Of a stretch of DNA of 64,000 bases, positions 33,461 to 41,856 are shown piece after piece; position 1 is the first letter of the stretch; every line of letters starts with the position of its first letter. The notes beneath the pieces are model-generated. The model searched no databases and was not told the DNA's origin. It saw nothing but the letters and a program-made list of their open reading frames with translations. The translations under genes and the position numbers were made by a program. The DNA is from PALSA-505 sp963699015 (GTDB taxonomy: Bacteria > Actinomycetota > Actinomycetes > Streptosporangiales > Streptosporangiaceae): positions 248,001 to 312,000 of the forward strand of contig CAVOSX010000006.1 in NCBI GenBank assembly GCA_963699015.1, written 5' to 3'.

Positions 33461-34447
33461 ATGGGCGGCGGCTCTGGTGCCCTTTTCGTTGCAGTCTTCC
33501 TGGCCTGCGCGGTGGAGGCCGTCGAGGCGACCACGATCGTGCTGGCCGCGGGCACGGCCAGGGACTGGAGATCGGCCACGACCGGGATGGTCGCGGCGAT
33601 CGTGGTGCTGGGCGTCGTGGTGGCCGCGCTCGGCCCGGCGGTGTCCGCGCTGCCGCTGCGGGAGCTGCGGCTGGTGGTGGGGGCGCTGCTGCTGATCTTC
33701 GGCCTGCAGTGGCTGCGGAAGGCGATCCTGCGCGCGGGCGGGTATAAGGCGCTGCACGACGAGGACGCGATCTACCGGGCGCAGCTGGCCGCGGCGGCCT
33801 CGGCGCCGCGGCGGCGGTTCGGGTCGGTGCCCGACTGGTACGGGTTCACGCTGTCCTTCAAGGGAGTGCTGCTGGAAGGGCTCGAGGTGGTGTTCATCGC
33901 CCTGACGTTCGGCGGCAACGCGCACAACATCCCGCTGGCGGCCGTGGCGGCCGGCTGCGCGGTGCTGGTGGTGGCTGTTGCGGGCGTGGCGGTGCGCGCG
34001 CCGCTGGCCCGGGTGCCGGAGAACCTGCTGAAGTTCGTCGTCGGGATCATGCTCACCGCGTTCGGCACGTTCTGGGGCGCCGAGGGCGCGGGCGCACACT
34101 GGCCGGGGTCGGATGCGGCACTGCTGGTCCTGGTGCCGGCCATCGCGCTGTTCGCGGTCGGGCTGGTCGCGGTGCTGCGCCGCCACGGCCGGCCCGGGCG
34201 GCACCCGGGCGCGAGGGCGCGCCCGCCGCGGAGGCGAGCTGACATGGCCGCCCGGGTGCGGGCCTTCCTCGCGTTCGTGTACGACTTCGTGATCGGCGAC
34301 GACTGGCGGATCGCGGCCGGGGTGGTGGCCGGCCTGGCCGTGACCTACGCGGTCAGCCAGACCAGCGTCCCCTCCTGGTGGGTGATGCCGGCTCTGCTGG
34401 TCATCCTGCTGCCCGCCAGCCTCTGGCGCGCCACCCGCCGCCGCTGA
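33461..34447 (+). CDS. COG4280/TMEM165-like membrane protein with fused C-terminal membrane segment
   Basis: 328 residues. Residues about 1-245 are a six-helix membrane protein with two copies of an E-x-x-E motif: AVFLACAVEAVEATTIVLAA and KGVLLEGLEVVFIALTFGG, the hallmark of the GDT1/TMEM165-related COG4280 group, thought to carry cations. GGAGGCGGGC precedes the ATG. From 34244 the protein continues as MAARVRAFLAFVYDFVIGDD and two helices, which is normally a separate small protein: an independent GGAGG site lies 9 nt before this internal ATG, and the neighbouring frame has a TGA just before it. The fusion may be real or reflect a frameshift in the preceding CG-rich stretch. Confidence 0.65.
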   Translation: MGGGSGALFVAVFLACAVEAVEATTIVLAAGTARDWRSATTGMVAAIVVLGVVVAALGPAVSALPLRELRLVVGALLLIFGLQWLRKAILRAGGYKALHDEDAIYRAQLAAAASAPRRRFGSVPDWYGFTLSFKGVLLEGLEVVFIALTFGGNAHNIPLAAVAAGCAVLVVAVAGVAVRAPLARVPENLLKFVVGIMLTAFGTFWGAEGAGAHWPGSDAALLVLVPAIALFAVGLVAVLRRHGRPGRHPGARARPPRRRADMAARVRAFLAFVYDFVIGDDWRIAAGVVAGLAVTYAVSQTSVPSWWVMPALLVILLPASLWRATRRR

Positions 34448-34629
34448 CGGATCTCCACCGGCCCGCTTTCCACCGGCCCGCTCCCACCGCCCGCCCGCTC
34501 ATGATCATCTTCAACTTTTCATGCACCACGACCGATTTGTGTCCCACTTTGTCCCGGTATGCGAGTCGCTAGCGCATGATAAGTCGGAGCCCTGGCGGGG
34601 TGAGGGTGCGGGGGTGCGGGGGTGAGGGG

Positions 34630-35184
34630 TTAGCGGCTTTCGGCTTCTTCGGCGTAGACGCGGGCGGCGTAGTCCTCCAGGGAGCTCTCGCACCTGAGCA
34701 GGGCCTGCTCGGCTGCGTTCCGTCCTGCGGCGCCGAACACGTCGCGGTCGCGGATCCGGGCCAGCCAGTTGCGCAGCTTCACCAGGTCGACCTCGTTCTC
34801 CTCCAGTTCGGCGTAGGTGAAGTGGTGCGCGTCGTACTCCTTCTGCAGCTGCGCGAGGAAGTCCTCGCAGCGGTCCACGACCTCCTCGTACTCGTCGTCC
34901 CTGGCCGCCTGGAACGCGGCGCGCACCTCTGGCTCGCCCGCGAGCACGCGGCAAGACAGCAGTGCCGCCGTGCCGGACATCTCGATGATCTCCCGCCGGA
35001 GCTTGCGCAGCGCCCGCTCGGCGCCGCTGCTGGCCGGCAGCGCCGCCGCCGAGCTCTGCAGGTAGATCGCGCCCAGGCTCTTGATCCTGCGCCATACGGC
35101 GGCGCGCAGCCGGGTCGGCTCCGGCGGTACCCGGTAGACGAGCAACAGCCAGTTCTCTGCGTCCGCCTGCTCATCACCTGTCAC
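34630..35184 (-). CDS. ChrB N-terminal-domain protein
   Basis: 184 residues. Seen: WLLLVYRVPPEPTRLRAAVW, RRIKSLGAIYLQSSAAALPA and a long charged helical region (RRCEDFLAQLQKEYDAHHF, EENEVDLVKLRNWLARIRDR). This matches the N-terminal domain of ChrB, a regulator or helper of chromate resistance. The C-terminal ChrB domain is missing, as in many stand-alone actinomycete versions, and no chrA transporter is in the window, so chromate involvement is not shown. The neighbouring cation-type membrane protein is transcribed convergently. Confidence 0.72.
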   Translation of the reverse strand: MTGDEQADAENWLLLVYRVPPEPTRLRAAVWRRIKSLGAIYLQSSAAALPASSGAERALRKLRREIIEMSGTAALLSCRVLAGEPEVRAAFQAARDDEYEEVVDRCEDFLAQLQKEYDAHHFTYAELEENEVDLVKLRNWLARIRDRDVFGAAGRNAAEQALLRCESSLEDYAARVYAEEAESR

Positions 35185-35237
35185 CCGGCCATTGTTTCAG
35201 AGCCCCGCAGGCTCTCGGCGCTGCGAGAATGACGCGC

Positions 35238-36191
35238 ATGCTGCGTACTTCGCTCACCGACCTGCTGGCCATCGATGTCCCGGTCGTCGGCGCGCCGATG
35301 GCCGGCGTGTCCGGCGGCAGGCTCGCCGCGGCCGTGACCGCCGGCGGCGGCCTCGGCATGATCGGGGCCGGCAGCTCCACCCCGCCGGAGTGGATCGCTG
35401 CCGAGGCCGGGCGGGCACGCGAGGCCGGCGCCCGGTTCGGCGTCGGCCTGATGGCGTGGGCGCTGCCCGGCCTGCCCGGCCAGCTCGAGGCGACGCTGCA
35501 GGCCCGCCCGGCCCTGGTCTCGGTCAGCTTCGGCGACCTCGCGCCCTGGGTCCCCCCGCTGCGGGCGGCCGGGATCATCGTGGCCACGCAGGTCGGCCGG
35601 GTCGACGAGGCGCGGGCGGCCGCCGACCAGGGGGCGGACCTGATCGTGGCCCGCGGCGCCGAGGGCGGCGGTCACGGCCTCGACGAGGTCGCCACCCTGC
35701 CGCTGCTGGAAGGCGTGCTCGACGCGGTCAGCCAGCCGGTGCTCGCGGCCGGCGGGATCGGCACCCCGCGCGGGCTGGCCGCCGTGCTCGCCGCGGGAGC
35801 GGCCGGAGCGTGGATCGGCACCGCGCTGCTGGCCTGCCCCGAAGCGCTGACCGACGCGCAGGCACGGGCGCGGATCCTCGCCGCGGGGGAGACCGGCACC
35901 GTCTACACCCGGGTCTTCGACGTCGCACTGCGGATCGGCTGGCCGCCCGAGTACGGCGGCCGGGCGCTGGCCAACGAGTTCAGCAGGCGCTGGACCGGAC
36001 GCGAAGACGAGCTCGCCGCCGCCGGCGGCGCCAGGGAGGAACTGTCCGCCGCGCGCAAACGAGGCGACTATGACATCGCCTACCAATACGCCGGGCAGGG
36101 CGTCGGCCTGGTCCGCGAGGAACGCCCGGCCGCCGAGGTGGTCGCCGGGCTCGCGGCCGGCGCCGAGCAGCTGCTGCGCAGCCGGGGATGA
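35238..36191 (+). CDS. Nitronate monooxygenase family protein
   Basis: 317 residues from ATG 35238; GAGAAT lies 7 nt upstream (leaderless pattern), and an ATG at 35229 overlapping that box is less likely. A TIM-barrel FMN enzyme. Seen: VPVVGAPMAGVSGGRLAAAV (FMN-binding start), GGLGMIGAGS, the phosphate-binding ADLIVARGAEGGGHG and PVLAAGGIGTPRGLAA, IGTALLACPEA. The family oxidises nitronates such as propionate-3-nitronate; other members act on different substrates. The stop overlaps the start of the HIT gene (ATGA), so the two are translationally coupled. Confidence 0.9.
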   Translation: MLRTSLTDLLAIDVPVVGAPMAGVSGGRLAAAVTAGGGLGMIGAGSSTPPEWIAAEAGRAREAGARFGVGLMAWALPGLPGQLEATLQARPALVSVSFGDLAPWVPPLRAAGIIVATQVGRVDEARAAADQGADLIVARGAEGGGHGLDEVATLPLLEGVLDAVSQPVLAAGGIGTPRGLAAVLAAGAAGAWIGTALLACPEALTDAQARARILAAGETGTVYTRVFDVALRIGWPPEYGGRALANEFSRRWTGREDELAAAGGAREELSAARKRGDYDIAYQYAGQGVGLVREERPAAEVVAGLAAGAEQLLRSRG

Positions 36192-36625
36192 CCATGGCTG
36201 ACTGCCGGTTCGACGCCATACTCGCCGGGGACGCCCCGGCCTGGTTCGTCCTGGACGAACCCGAAGTGGTTGGCTTCCTGGACGTCCGGCCGCTGTTCAA
36301 GGGGCACGTGCTGGTGCTGCCCCGGGCGCACTTCGAGACGCTCGCCGACCTGCCGCCCGGCCTGATCGAGCCGCTGTTCGGCTGGGTACAGCGGATCAGC
36401 GCGGCGATGCCGGCCGCCTACGGCGCCCAGGGCAGCTTCGTGGCGATCAACAACACGGTGAGCCAGAGCGTCCCGCACCTGCACGTACACGTGGTGCCAC
36501 GGACCAAGGGCGACGGGCTGCGCGGCTTCTTCTGGCCGCGCGGCCGGTACGCCGACGACGACGAGGCAGAGCAGTACGCCCGGCGGATGCGCGACACACT
36601 GGCCGGAGTCAGCGAAGCGCGCTGA
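36188..36625 (+). CDS. HIT family hydrolase
   Basis: 145 residues. Seen: the FLDVRPLFKGHVLVLPRAHF strand pattern and the histidine triad QSVPHLHVHVVPR (His-x-His-x-His) near residue 96. HIT proteins hydrolyse nucleotide phosphoramidates or dinucleotides such as Ap4A. The ATG overlaps the stop of the previous gene; ATG 36194 is an in-frame alternative. The coupling with a nitronate monooxygenase is not explained by a known pathway. Confidence 0.92.
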   Translation: MTMADCRFDAILAGDAPAWFVLDEPEVVGFLDVRPLFKGHVLVLPRAHFETLADLPPGLIEPLFGWVQRISAAMPAAYGAQGSFVAINNTVSQSVPHLHVHVVPRTKGDGLRGFFWPRGRYADDDEAEQYARRMRDTLAGVSEAR

Positions 36626-36679
36626 CTCCGGCCAGCGCGAGGGGGTGAACCAGTCCGCCGAGCGGTGCAGGATGGACAG

Positions 36680-37267
36680 ATGAGGGAAACCCGAGCCACG
36701 GCCGACGGCCTGCGGGCCGCCATCGACCGCAGCGGCTATTACCCGGACCTTGTCACCGACGCGGTGGCGTCGGCGCTCGGCACCGAGCCCATCGTCTCCT
36801 ACGTGGTCCATCACGACGCGATGTTCGATACCGGCCTGGAGGTGCGCAGGCATATCACGGTGCTGGTGCTCACGCCCACCCGCCTGATCCACTCGCACAC
36901 CGACGAGCATCCCGCGCAAGAGCCCGACGGCCGCCCGCAGGCCGAGACGAGCACCGAGGCGATCAACTTCTCCCGGATCTCGTCGGTGGTGCTGACCCGG
37001 ATGGTGCCCGACCCCGCCTCGTACGTGGCCGGGGTGACGATGCCCACCGAGGTGCTGCTCACCATCGGCTGGAACGTGGTCTCGCACGTCGAGCTCGAGC
37101 CCGCCCACTGCGGGGACGAAAACTGCGAGGCCGATCACGGGTACACCGGCACGATCACGGCCGACGATCTTGCCCTGCGGGTCAGCGAGGCCGCCGACGG
37201 CGAGGAAGGCGTCCGCGCGGTGCTGGCTTTCTCCCGCGCGCTCGCCGCGGCCACCGTCGGGCCGTGA
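36680..37267 (+). CDS. DUF5998 family protein
   Basis: 195 residues from ATG 36680, exactly 6 nt after CAGGAT (leaderless pattern). Seen: RAAIDRSGYYPDLVTDAV, YVVHHDAMFDTGLEVRRHIT, a His/Asp/Glu-rich loop, VLTIGWNVVSHVELEPAHCG (as TIGWN..) and CGDENCEADHGYTGTIT with paired Cys/His that could bind a metal. This is the actinobacterial DUF5998 family; its function is not known. It lies immediately before the phosphatase-like gene, an arrangement common in streptomycetes and suggestive of an operon. Confidence 0.85.
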   Translation: MRETRATADGLRAAIDRSGYYPDLVTDAVASALGTEPIVSYVVHHDAMFDTGLEVRRHITVLVLTPTRLIHSHTDEHPAQEPDGRPQAETSTEAINFSRISSVVLTRMVPDPASYVAGVTMPTEVLLTIGWNVVSHVELEPAHCGDENCEADHGYTGTITADDLALRVSEAADGEEGVRAVLAFSRALAAATVGP

Positions 37268-37383
37268 GACTGCCGGGGGCCATGATGCCCCGGGGGTCAC
37301 GTTGCCGGCCAGACCGGCCGGTGACACGATGGGCGGGCACACCGGCGCCCGGCACTGCCCCGACGGCGAAGGACTGCCCCTGC

Positions 37384-38523
37384 ATGACCGATGAGCCCAG
37401 AACCACGCTAACGCTGCCCTCATACGGAGAGGGGACGCTGGCGGACCTGGCGTCGTCCCTGCTGGCATCCCTCGGGATCACCGGCGAGCCCAATCCGCTC
37501 GGCCTGCCCGAGACCGCCCGGGTCTGCCTGCTGATCGTGGACGGCCTCGGCTGGGAGCTGCTGCGAGATCATCCGGCGGCCGCGCCGTTCCTGTCCGAGC
37601 TGGCGCTGCGCGGCGGGCCGCTCGCCGCGGGATTCCCGTCCACCACGGTGACCAGCCTCGCCTCGCTGGGTACCGGGCGCCCGCCGGGCGTGCACGGCAT
37701 GCTCGGCTATCAGGTCGCCGTGCCGGGCACCGGCCGGATACTCAACGGGCTGCGCTGGGACAGCCGGGTGGACCCGGTGACCTGGCAGCCGGAGCCGACC
37801 ATCTACGAGCGGGCCGCGGCCGCCGGGATCGGCGCCTTCCAGGTGGCCGCCGGCGCCTACCAGAAGTCGGGGCTGACCCAGGCGGTATGGCGCGGCGCCG
37901 ACTACCGGCGGGCCGACAGCCCTGGCGCGCTGGCGGCCCAGGCCGGGGCCGCGCTGCGGGAGACCGAAAGCGCGCTGGTCACCGTCTACCTCGGTGACCT
38001 GGACGCCACCGGGCACGCGTTCGGCTGCGGCTCCGACGCCTGGTACTACCAGCTCGGGCACGTGGACAAGCTGGCCGAGCAGCTCGCCTCGGTACTGCCG
38101 TCCGGCGCGCAGCTTTACGTCACGGCCGACCACGGCATGCTGGACATCTCCCCAGACCGCCGGGTGGACGTGGACGCGCTCGCGGACCTGCGCAAGGGCG
38201 TGGCGCTGCTCGGCGGCGAGCCCCGCGCGCGGCACGTCTACGCCGAGCCCGGCGCGGCAGGCGACGTGCTCGCGGCGTGGCGGGACGTGCTCGGCGAGCG
38301 GGCCTGGGTGCTGTCCAGGGACGAGGCGATCAACGGCGGCTGGTTCGGACCGGTCGAGCCCCGCGTGACCGGCCGGATCGGCGACGTGGTGGCCGCCGCG
38401 GCCGGCGGCACCGGCATCGTCGCGACGCAGGCCGAGCCGCGCGAGTCGGCCCTGGTCGGCATGCACGGCTCGCTCACCAGCGCCGAGCAGCTGGTGCCGC
38501 TGCTCGTGCACGGCAGCCCGTGA
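37384..38523 (+). CDS. Alkaline phosphatase / nucleotide pyrophosphatase family protein
   Basis: 379 residues from ATG 37384. Seen in order: LLIVDGLGWELL (metal Asp), GFPSTTVTSLASLGTGRPPG (Thr nucleophile), the GVHGMLGY loop, YLGDLDATGHAFG (second metal Asp and His), VTADHGMLD (Asp-His) and ALVGMHGSL (last metal His). The complete zinc site indicates a working phosphodiesterase or phosphatase of the type-I phosphodiesterase fold; substrate unknown. No signal peptide, so probably cytoplasmic. It follows the DUF5998 gene. Confidence 0.92.
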   Translation: MTDEPRTTLTLPSYGEGTLADLASSLLASLGITGEPNPLGLPETARVCLLIVDGLGWELLRDHPAAAPFLSELALRGGPLAAGFPSTTVTSLASLGTGRPPGVHGMLGYQVAVPGTGRILNGLRWDSRVDPVTWQPEPTIYERAAAAGIGAFQVAAGAYQKSGLTQAVWRGADYRRADSPGALAAQAGAALRETESALVTVYLGDLDATGHAFGCGSDAWYYQLGHVDKLAEQLASVLPSGAQLYVTADHGMLDISPDRRVDVDALADLRKGVALLGGEPRARHVYAEPGAAGDVLAAWRDVLGERAWVLSRDEAINGGWFGPVEPRVTGRIGDVVAAAAGGTGIVATQAEPRESALVGMHGSLTSAEQLVPLLVHGSP

Positions 38524-38536
38524 GCGGGCCGAGCCT

Positions 38537-39403
38537 GTGAGCCCAGGCTCCGCCGATCCGGGCACCATGAATCCGCTGGTCAGCGTGGCGGATCTGGCCC
38601 GGGAGCTGGCCGCGCCGCGGCCCCCGGTGCTGCTGGACGTCCGCTGGCGGCTCGGCGGGCCGCCGGGCATCGACAGCTACCGCGCCGGTCACCTGCCATC
38701 CGCGGTGTTCGCGGACCTGGACCGGGACCTGTCCGGCCCGCCCGGGCCTGGCGGCCGGCACCCGCTGCCATCGGCCGCCGATTTCCAGGCGGTGATGCGG
38801 CGGGCCGGCGTGAGCGACGGCCGGCCCGTGGTGGCCTACGACGACGCGGATGCGGCCGCGGCCGCCCGGGCCTGGTGGCTGCTGCGCTACTTCGGCCACC
38901 GCAACGTCCGGGTGCTGGACGGCGGGTTCCGCGCCTGGCAGGCAGCCGGCCAGCCGCTGACCACGGCCGGACCCGCAGCCGAGCCGGGGGATTTCACGGC
39001 CCGGCCTGGCCATATGCCGCTGCTCGACGCGGCCAGCGCATCGGCCACGGCCCGTTGGGGAGTGCTGCTGGACGCCAGGGCCGCAGAACGGTACCGGGGC
39101 GAGACCGAGCCCGTTGACCCGGTCGCCGGTCACATCCCGGGGGCGGTGAGCGCGCCGGCCGCGGGCAACGTATCCGGCGACGGCAGCTTCCTCGCCCCGG
39201 CCGAGCTGCGGCAGCGGTTCGCCGCGCTGGGCGCGGCGGCGGGCGTGCCGGTCGCCGCGTACTGCGGTTCCGGGGTAACCGCGGCGGCCGAAGTGCTCGC
39301 GCTGGAGATCGCCGGCATCCCGGCTGCGCTCTACGCCGGATCCTGGTCCGGCTGGGTGGCCGATCCGGCCCGGCCGGTCGCCACCGGGCCCGGCGCCGGC
39401 TGA
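38537..39403 (+). CDS. Thiosulfate/3-mercaptopyruvate sulfurtransferase (two rhodanese domains)
   Basis: 288 residues from GTG 38537, or 278 from ATG 38567. Two rhodanese domains: the first (ARPPVLLDVRWRL, AGHLPSAVFADLD, DGGFRAWQAAG) lacks the catalytic Cys, as usual; the second (GVLLDARAAERYRGE, GHIPGAVSAP) has it in AAYCGSGVTAA. It moves sulfane sulfur to cyanide or other thiophiles. The active loop CGSGVT fits the 3-mercaptopyruvate/thiosulfate class. It begins 14 nt after the preceding gene, so the two are probably co-transcribed. Confidence 0.93.
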   Translation: MSPGSADPGTMNPLVSVADLARELAAPRPPVLLDVRWRLGGPPGIDSYRAGHLPSAVFADLDRDLSGPPGPGGRHPLPSAADFQAVMRRAGVSDGRPVVAYDDADAAAAARAWWLLRYFGHRNVRVLDGGFRAWQAAGQPLTTAGPAAEPGDFTARPGHMPLLDAASASATARWGVLLDARAAERYRGETEPVDPVAGHIPGAVSAPAAGNVSGDGSFLAPAELRQRFAALGAAAGVPVAAYCGSGVTAAAEVLALEIAGIPAALYAGSWSGWVADPARPVATGPGAG

Positions 39404-39436
39404 GCCGCGGCGGCAATCAGGTAGCGCGGGCGGCGA

Positions 39437-39997
39437 TCAAGCGGCCGAGGCCACCCGGTCGGCTACCTCCTGGCGCAGCGCCCCGGCGGGCACTCCGGCT
39501 GCCTTCAGCACTCGCAGGGCCGCGTTGTCGCGTTGCTCGATGACCCCGAGCAGCAGGTGGCCGGTCGAGATCTCGCGGTCCCCCGACCTGACTGCGGCGC
39601 GCAGCGCGAGCTGCAGCGCCTTTTTGGCGCGCGGGGTGAACGGGAGAGGGCCGCCCGCGCAAGGCCGGCCCCGCTGGTGCCTGCCGCGGTCGAGCGCGCC
39701 GCGGCCGAAGCTTGCTTCCGTGACACGGCGCACGACGTCAAGATCGATGCCGAGGGACGCGAGCGCGCCGGCGTCCAGCCCGGCGTCCGCGGGGCCGACG
39801 ACGCCGATCACACCCTCTCGCAGCGCGGCGGTGTCGAGCCCGAAAGCCGCCAGCGCGCCCGCCGCTGGCGTACCGCGCCCGCCAGACAGCGCCAGCAGCA
39901 GGTGCTCGCAGCCGATGTACCCGTGATGCAGCAGGTGCGCCTGCTCCCGGGCCTGCGCGACCGTCTCCCTGGCCTGGGCGCTGAACCGCTCGAACAT
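39437..39997 (-). CDS. Stand-alone Clp N-domain protein
   Basis: 186 residues with two Clp-N repeats: MFERFSAQARETVAQAREQA, HLLHHGYIGCEHLLLALSG and, after a linker, FTPRAKKALQLALRAAVRSG, REISTGHLLLGVIEQRDNAA. This is the substrate- and adaptor-binding N domain of ClpC without the two AAA+ rings. Such stand-alone proteins could capture Clp adaptors or substrates; the partner is unknown. Its start is 10 nt from the stop of the upstream HTH gene, whose TGA overlaps the GAGGAG ribosome site, so the two form an operon read from the promoter at 40236-40264. Confidence 0.9.
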   Translation of the reverse strand: MFERFSAQARETVAQAREQAHLLHHGYIGCEHLLLALSGGRGTPAAGALAAFGLDTAALREGVIGVVGPADAGLDAGALASLGIDLDVVRRVTEASFGRGALDRGRHQRGRPCAGGPLPFTPRAKKALQLALRAAVRSGDREISTGHLLLGVIEQRDNAALRVLKAAGVPAGALRQEVADRVASAA

Positions 39998-40007
39998 GCT
40001 GGTCTCC

Positions 40008-40229
40008 TCAACGGCCCCGGATGCGGCGGGCGTGCTTCTTGTGCGCGGCCTGCCTGCTCACGCCGAGCTGCGCCGCGATCTTCTGCCAGGGCCAGCCCTG
40101 CCGGCGGGCGTTGTCGACCTGCAGCGCTTCCAGCCGCTCAGCCAAATCGCGCAGCGCCCGGATGGCTCGCAGTCCCGCGGCGGGATCGCGGCCGCTCGCC
40201 GCCTCCGCCAACTGCACCCCTTCGTCCAT
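40008..40229 (-). CDS. Small HTH DNA-binding protein
   Basis: 73 residues. The first 40 form a helical region (AIRALRDLAERLEALQVDNA), followed by an HTH of the resolvase/sigma-like type: GWPWQKIAAQLGVSRQAAHK, then KHARRIRGR. It is therefore a DNA-binding protein with a helix likely used for dimerisation. ATG start at 40229 is leaderless by position: TAGATT ends 6 nt before it, with TTGACA 17 bp further upstream. An inverted repeat GTTGAC-n11-GTCAAC over the -35 region could be its own operator. Paired with the Clp-N gene. Confidence 0.85.
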   Translation of the reverse strand: MDEGVQLAEAASGRDPAAGLRAIRALRDLAERLEALQVDNARRQGWPWQKIAAQLGVSRQAAHKKHARRIRGR

Positions 40230-40235
40230 GGTGTC

Positions 40236-40265
40236 AATCTATGTTGACGTCATGATGCTGTCAAC
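40236..40265 (-). promoter_or_regulatory. Consensus promoter with inverted repeat for the HTH/Clp-N operon
   Basis: On the minus strand: TTGACA (40264-40259), 17-bp spacer, TAGATT (40241-40236), then 6 nt to the ATG. GTTGAC (40243-40248) and GTCAAC (40260-40265) form an inverted repeat covering the -35 box, a likely repressor site. Confidence 0.8.
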
Positions 40266-40334
40266 TCAGGATGACGCCGGGGCTTGCTCCGGGTAGCGGT
40301 GCCGGCCGGCCGCGGCGGCGAAGGCAGGCGCAGG

Positions 40335-40679
40335 TCAGAAGACGCGGGTGCCGGGCGGGACCGGCCGGTCCGGCGCGACCAGGGCCACCTGCTGCGCGCC
40401 GCCGGCCGGGACACCGAGCACCAGGACCTGCGAGGAGAAGCCGGCGATGCGCCGGGGCGGGAAGTTGACCACGGCGAGCACGAGCCTGCCGGCCAGGTCC
40501 CCGGCCTGGTAGAAGGCGGTGAGCTGGGCACTGGACGTGCGCGTGCCGAGCTCGCCGAAGTCGATCCACAGCTTGTAAGCCGGGTTGCGGGCCTGCGGGA
40601 ATTCCTCGGCGCGCACGATCGCGCCGACCCTGATGTCGGCGCGAAAGAATTCCTCGGGCGTGATCGGGTCCTGGGCCAT
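40335..40679 (-). CDS. csaA: CsaA-like tRNA-binding-domain protein
   Basis: 114 residues from ATG 40679, set by CAGGAT exactly 6 nt upstream. A single OB-fold tRNA-binding domain (EMAP/Trbp111 type): FRADIRVGAIVRAEEFPQAR, NPAYKLWIDFGELGTRTSSA, QLTAFYQAGDLAGRLVLAVV, NFPPRRIAGFSSQVLVLGVP. This is the CsaA signature; it binds tRNA and in Bacillus has been proposed as an export chaperone. Length (about 110) is typical. Divergent from the aminoglycoside-phosphotransferase-like gene. Confidence 0.9.
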   Translation of the reverse strand: MAQDPITPEEFFRADIRVGAIVRAEEFPQARNPAYKLWIDFGELGTRTSSAQLTAFYQAGDLAGRLVLAVVNFPPRRIAGFSSQVLVLGVPAGGAQQVALVAPDRPVPPGTRVF

Positions 40680-40740
40680 GGCGCCATCCTGCTCCGCGGC
40701 CGCCGCGAGGTGCACGCGGCCGGGCCGGCTCGCGGCCAGG

Positions 40741-40774
40741 CTCTACGCTGAGCATCATGGCGTCCCGGGTGCCG
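40741..40774. repeat. Start-region repeat, copy 1 (with 41841-41874)
   Basis: CTCTACGCTGAGCATCATG followed by CG and CGGGTGCCG occurs here and at 41841-41874 (30 of 34 identical). In both places TACGCT is 7 nt from an ATG, so the repeat holds a promoter and start codon for leaderless genes. Confidence 0.8.
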
Positions 40775-41851
40775 TTCAGCGGCGAGCTGGTCGCCGCGCT
40801 CGGCCCGCCGGCGAAGGCCAGGCGGCTGGACAGCAGCCCGCGGTCCCGGGTCTGGCGGGCCGAGCTGCGCGATGGCCGCCAGGTCATCGTCAAGCAGATC
40901 GCCGACGAGGGCGGGACCGGGGCGGACGGGGACGCTCGCTACGCGCGAGAGGTCGCCGCGCTGAGGCTGGCCGCGCGGGCCACCCGCCCTGCCGTCGCCC
41001 CCGCGCTGCTCGCCGCCGACCCGCGCTCGCGCGTCATGGTGCTGGAATACCTGGCCGGGACCGGGCCGACCGAGGACTGGATGCCGGAATTCGCCGTGGC
41101 CCTGGCCCGGCTGCACGCGCTCACCGGCCCGGCCGACGCCGGCGCGCTGCCCGCGTGGTCCGGGCCAACCGCCGCCGACGCTGAATCGTTCCTCGCCTTC
41201 GCCCGGGCGCTTGACGTTCGCGTCCCGCCCGGGCTGCCGGACGAACTGACCGGCCTGATCGGCCGCCTCGACCCCGCCCCGCACTACGCGCTGCTGCACG
41301 GGGATCCGTGCCCCGGCAACGACCTGCGCACCGCCGCGGGCGTCCGCTTCGTCGACTTCGAGCAGGCGTCACTGGGCAACGGCCTGGTCGAGCTGGCCTA
41401 CTTCCGCATCGGCTTCCCGACCTGCTGGTGCGCCCTGTCGGCGGCCGGCGCGCCGCTCGAGGAGGCCGAGCGCAGCTACCGGGCGAGCTGGCGGAACCTG
41501 ACCGGCACGGACGTTCCCGGCGACCTCGCCGACGCCTGCGCCGGCTGGCTGATCCGCGGCGACGCGCTGGTCGAGCGTGCGCACCGCGAGTCCGCCGACC
41601 ACCTGGCGCGGGTACCCGGCGAGGATTTCGCGTGGGGCTACATCACCGCCAGGGAACGCCTCCTGCACCGGCTGGTCGTGGTGGCCGGCCTGACCCGCGG
41701 CCACGACCGGCTGCACGCGCTCGGTCAGCTCAGCACGGCCTTGGCCGCGCGGCTGCGGGCCCGCTGGCCGGCGCTGCGGCCGCTGCCGGCGTACACCGCC
41801 CGGCCCTGGTACCAGACCTCCTCGCGGACCGACGGCCAAGCTCTACGCTGA
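40757..41851 (+). CDS. Aminoglycoside phosphotransferase (kinase-like) family protein
   Basis: 364 residues, a choline/aminoglycoside-kinase fold. Seen: the N-lobe (SRSRVWRAELRDGRQVIVKQ, with the ATP-contacting Lys), the catalytic loop HGDPCPGNDLR (Asp and Asn) and the metal Asp in RFVDFEQASLGNGLVELAYF. All catalytic residues are present. The family phosphorylates small molecules such as aminoglycosides, choline, homoserine or fructosamine; no resistance claim is justified. ATG at 40757 lies 7 nt after TACGCT. The stop codon is provided by the start-region repeat of the next gene. Confidence 0.85.
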   Translation: MASRVPFSGELVAALGPPAKARRLDSSPRSRVWRAELRDGRQVIVKQIADEGGTGADGDARYAREVAALRLAARATRPAVAPALLAADPRSRVMVLEYLAGTGPTEDWMPEFAVALARLHALTGPADAGALPAWSGPTAADAESFLAFARALDVRVPPGLPDELTGLIGRLDPAPHYALLHGDPCPGNDLRTAAGVRFVDFEQASLGNGLVELAYFRIGFPTCWCALSAAGAPLEEAERSYRASWRNLTGTDVPGDLADACAGWLIRGDALVERAHRESADHLARVPGEDFAWGYITARERLLHRLVVVAGLTRGHDRLHALGQLSTALAARLRARWPALRPLPAYTARPWYQTSSRTDGQALR

Positions 41852-41856
41852 GCATC

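Noticed and set aside
34630..35184. Chromate resistance operon
   Set aside because: Only the ChrB N-terminal domain is present and no ChrA transporter is in the window.
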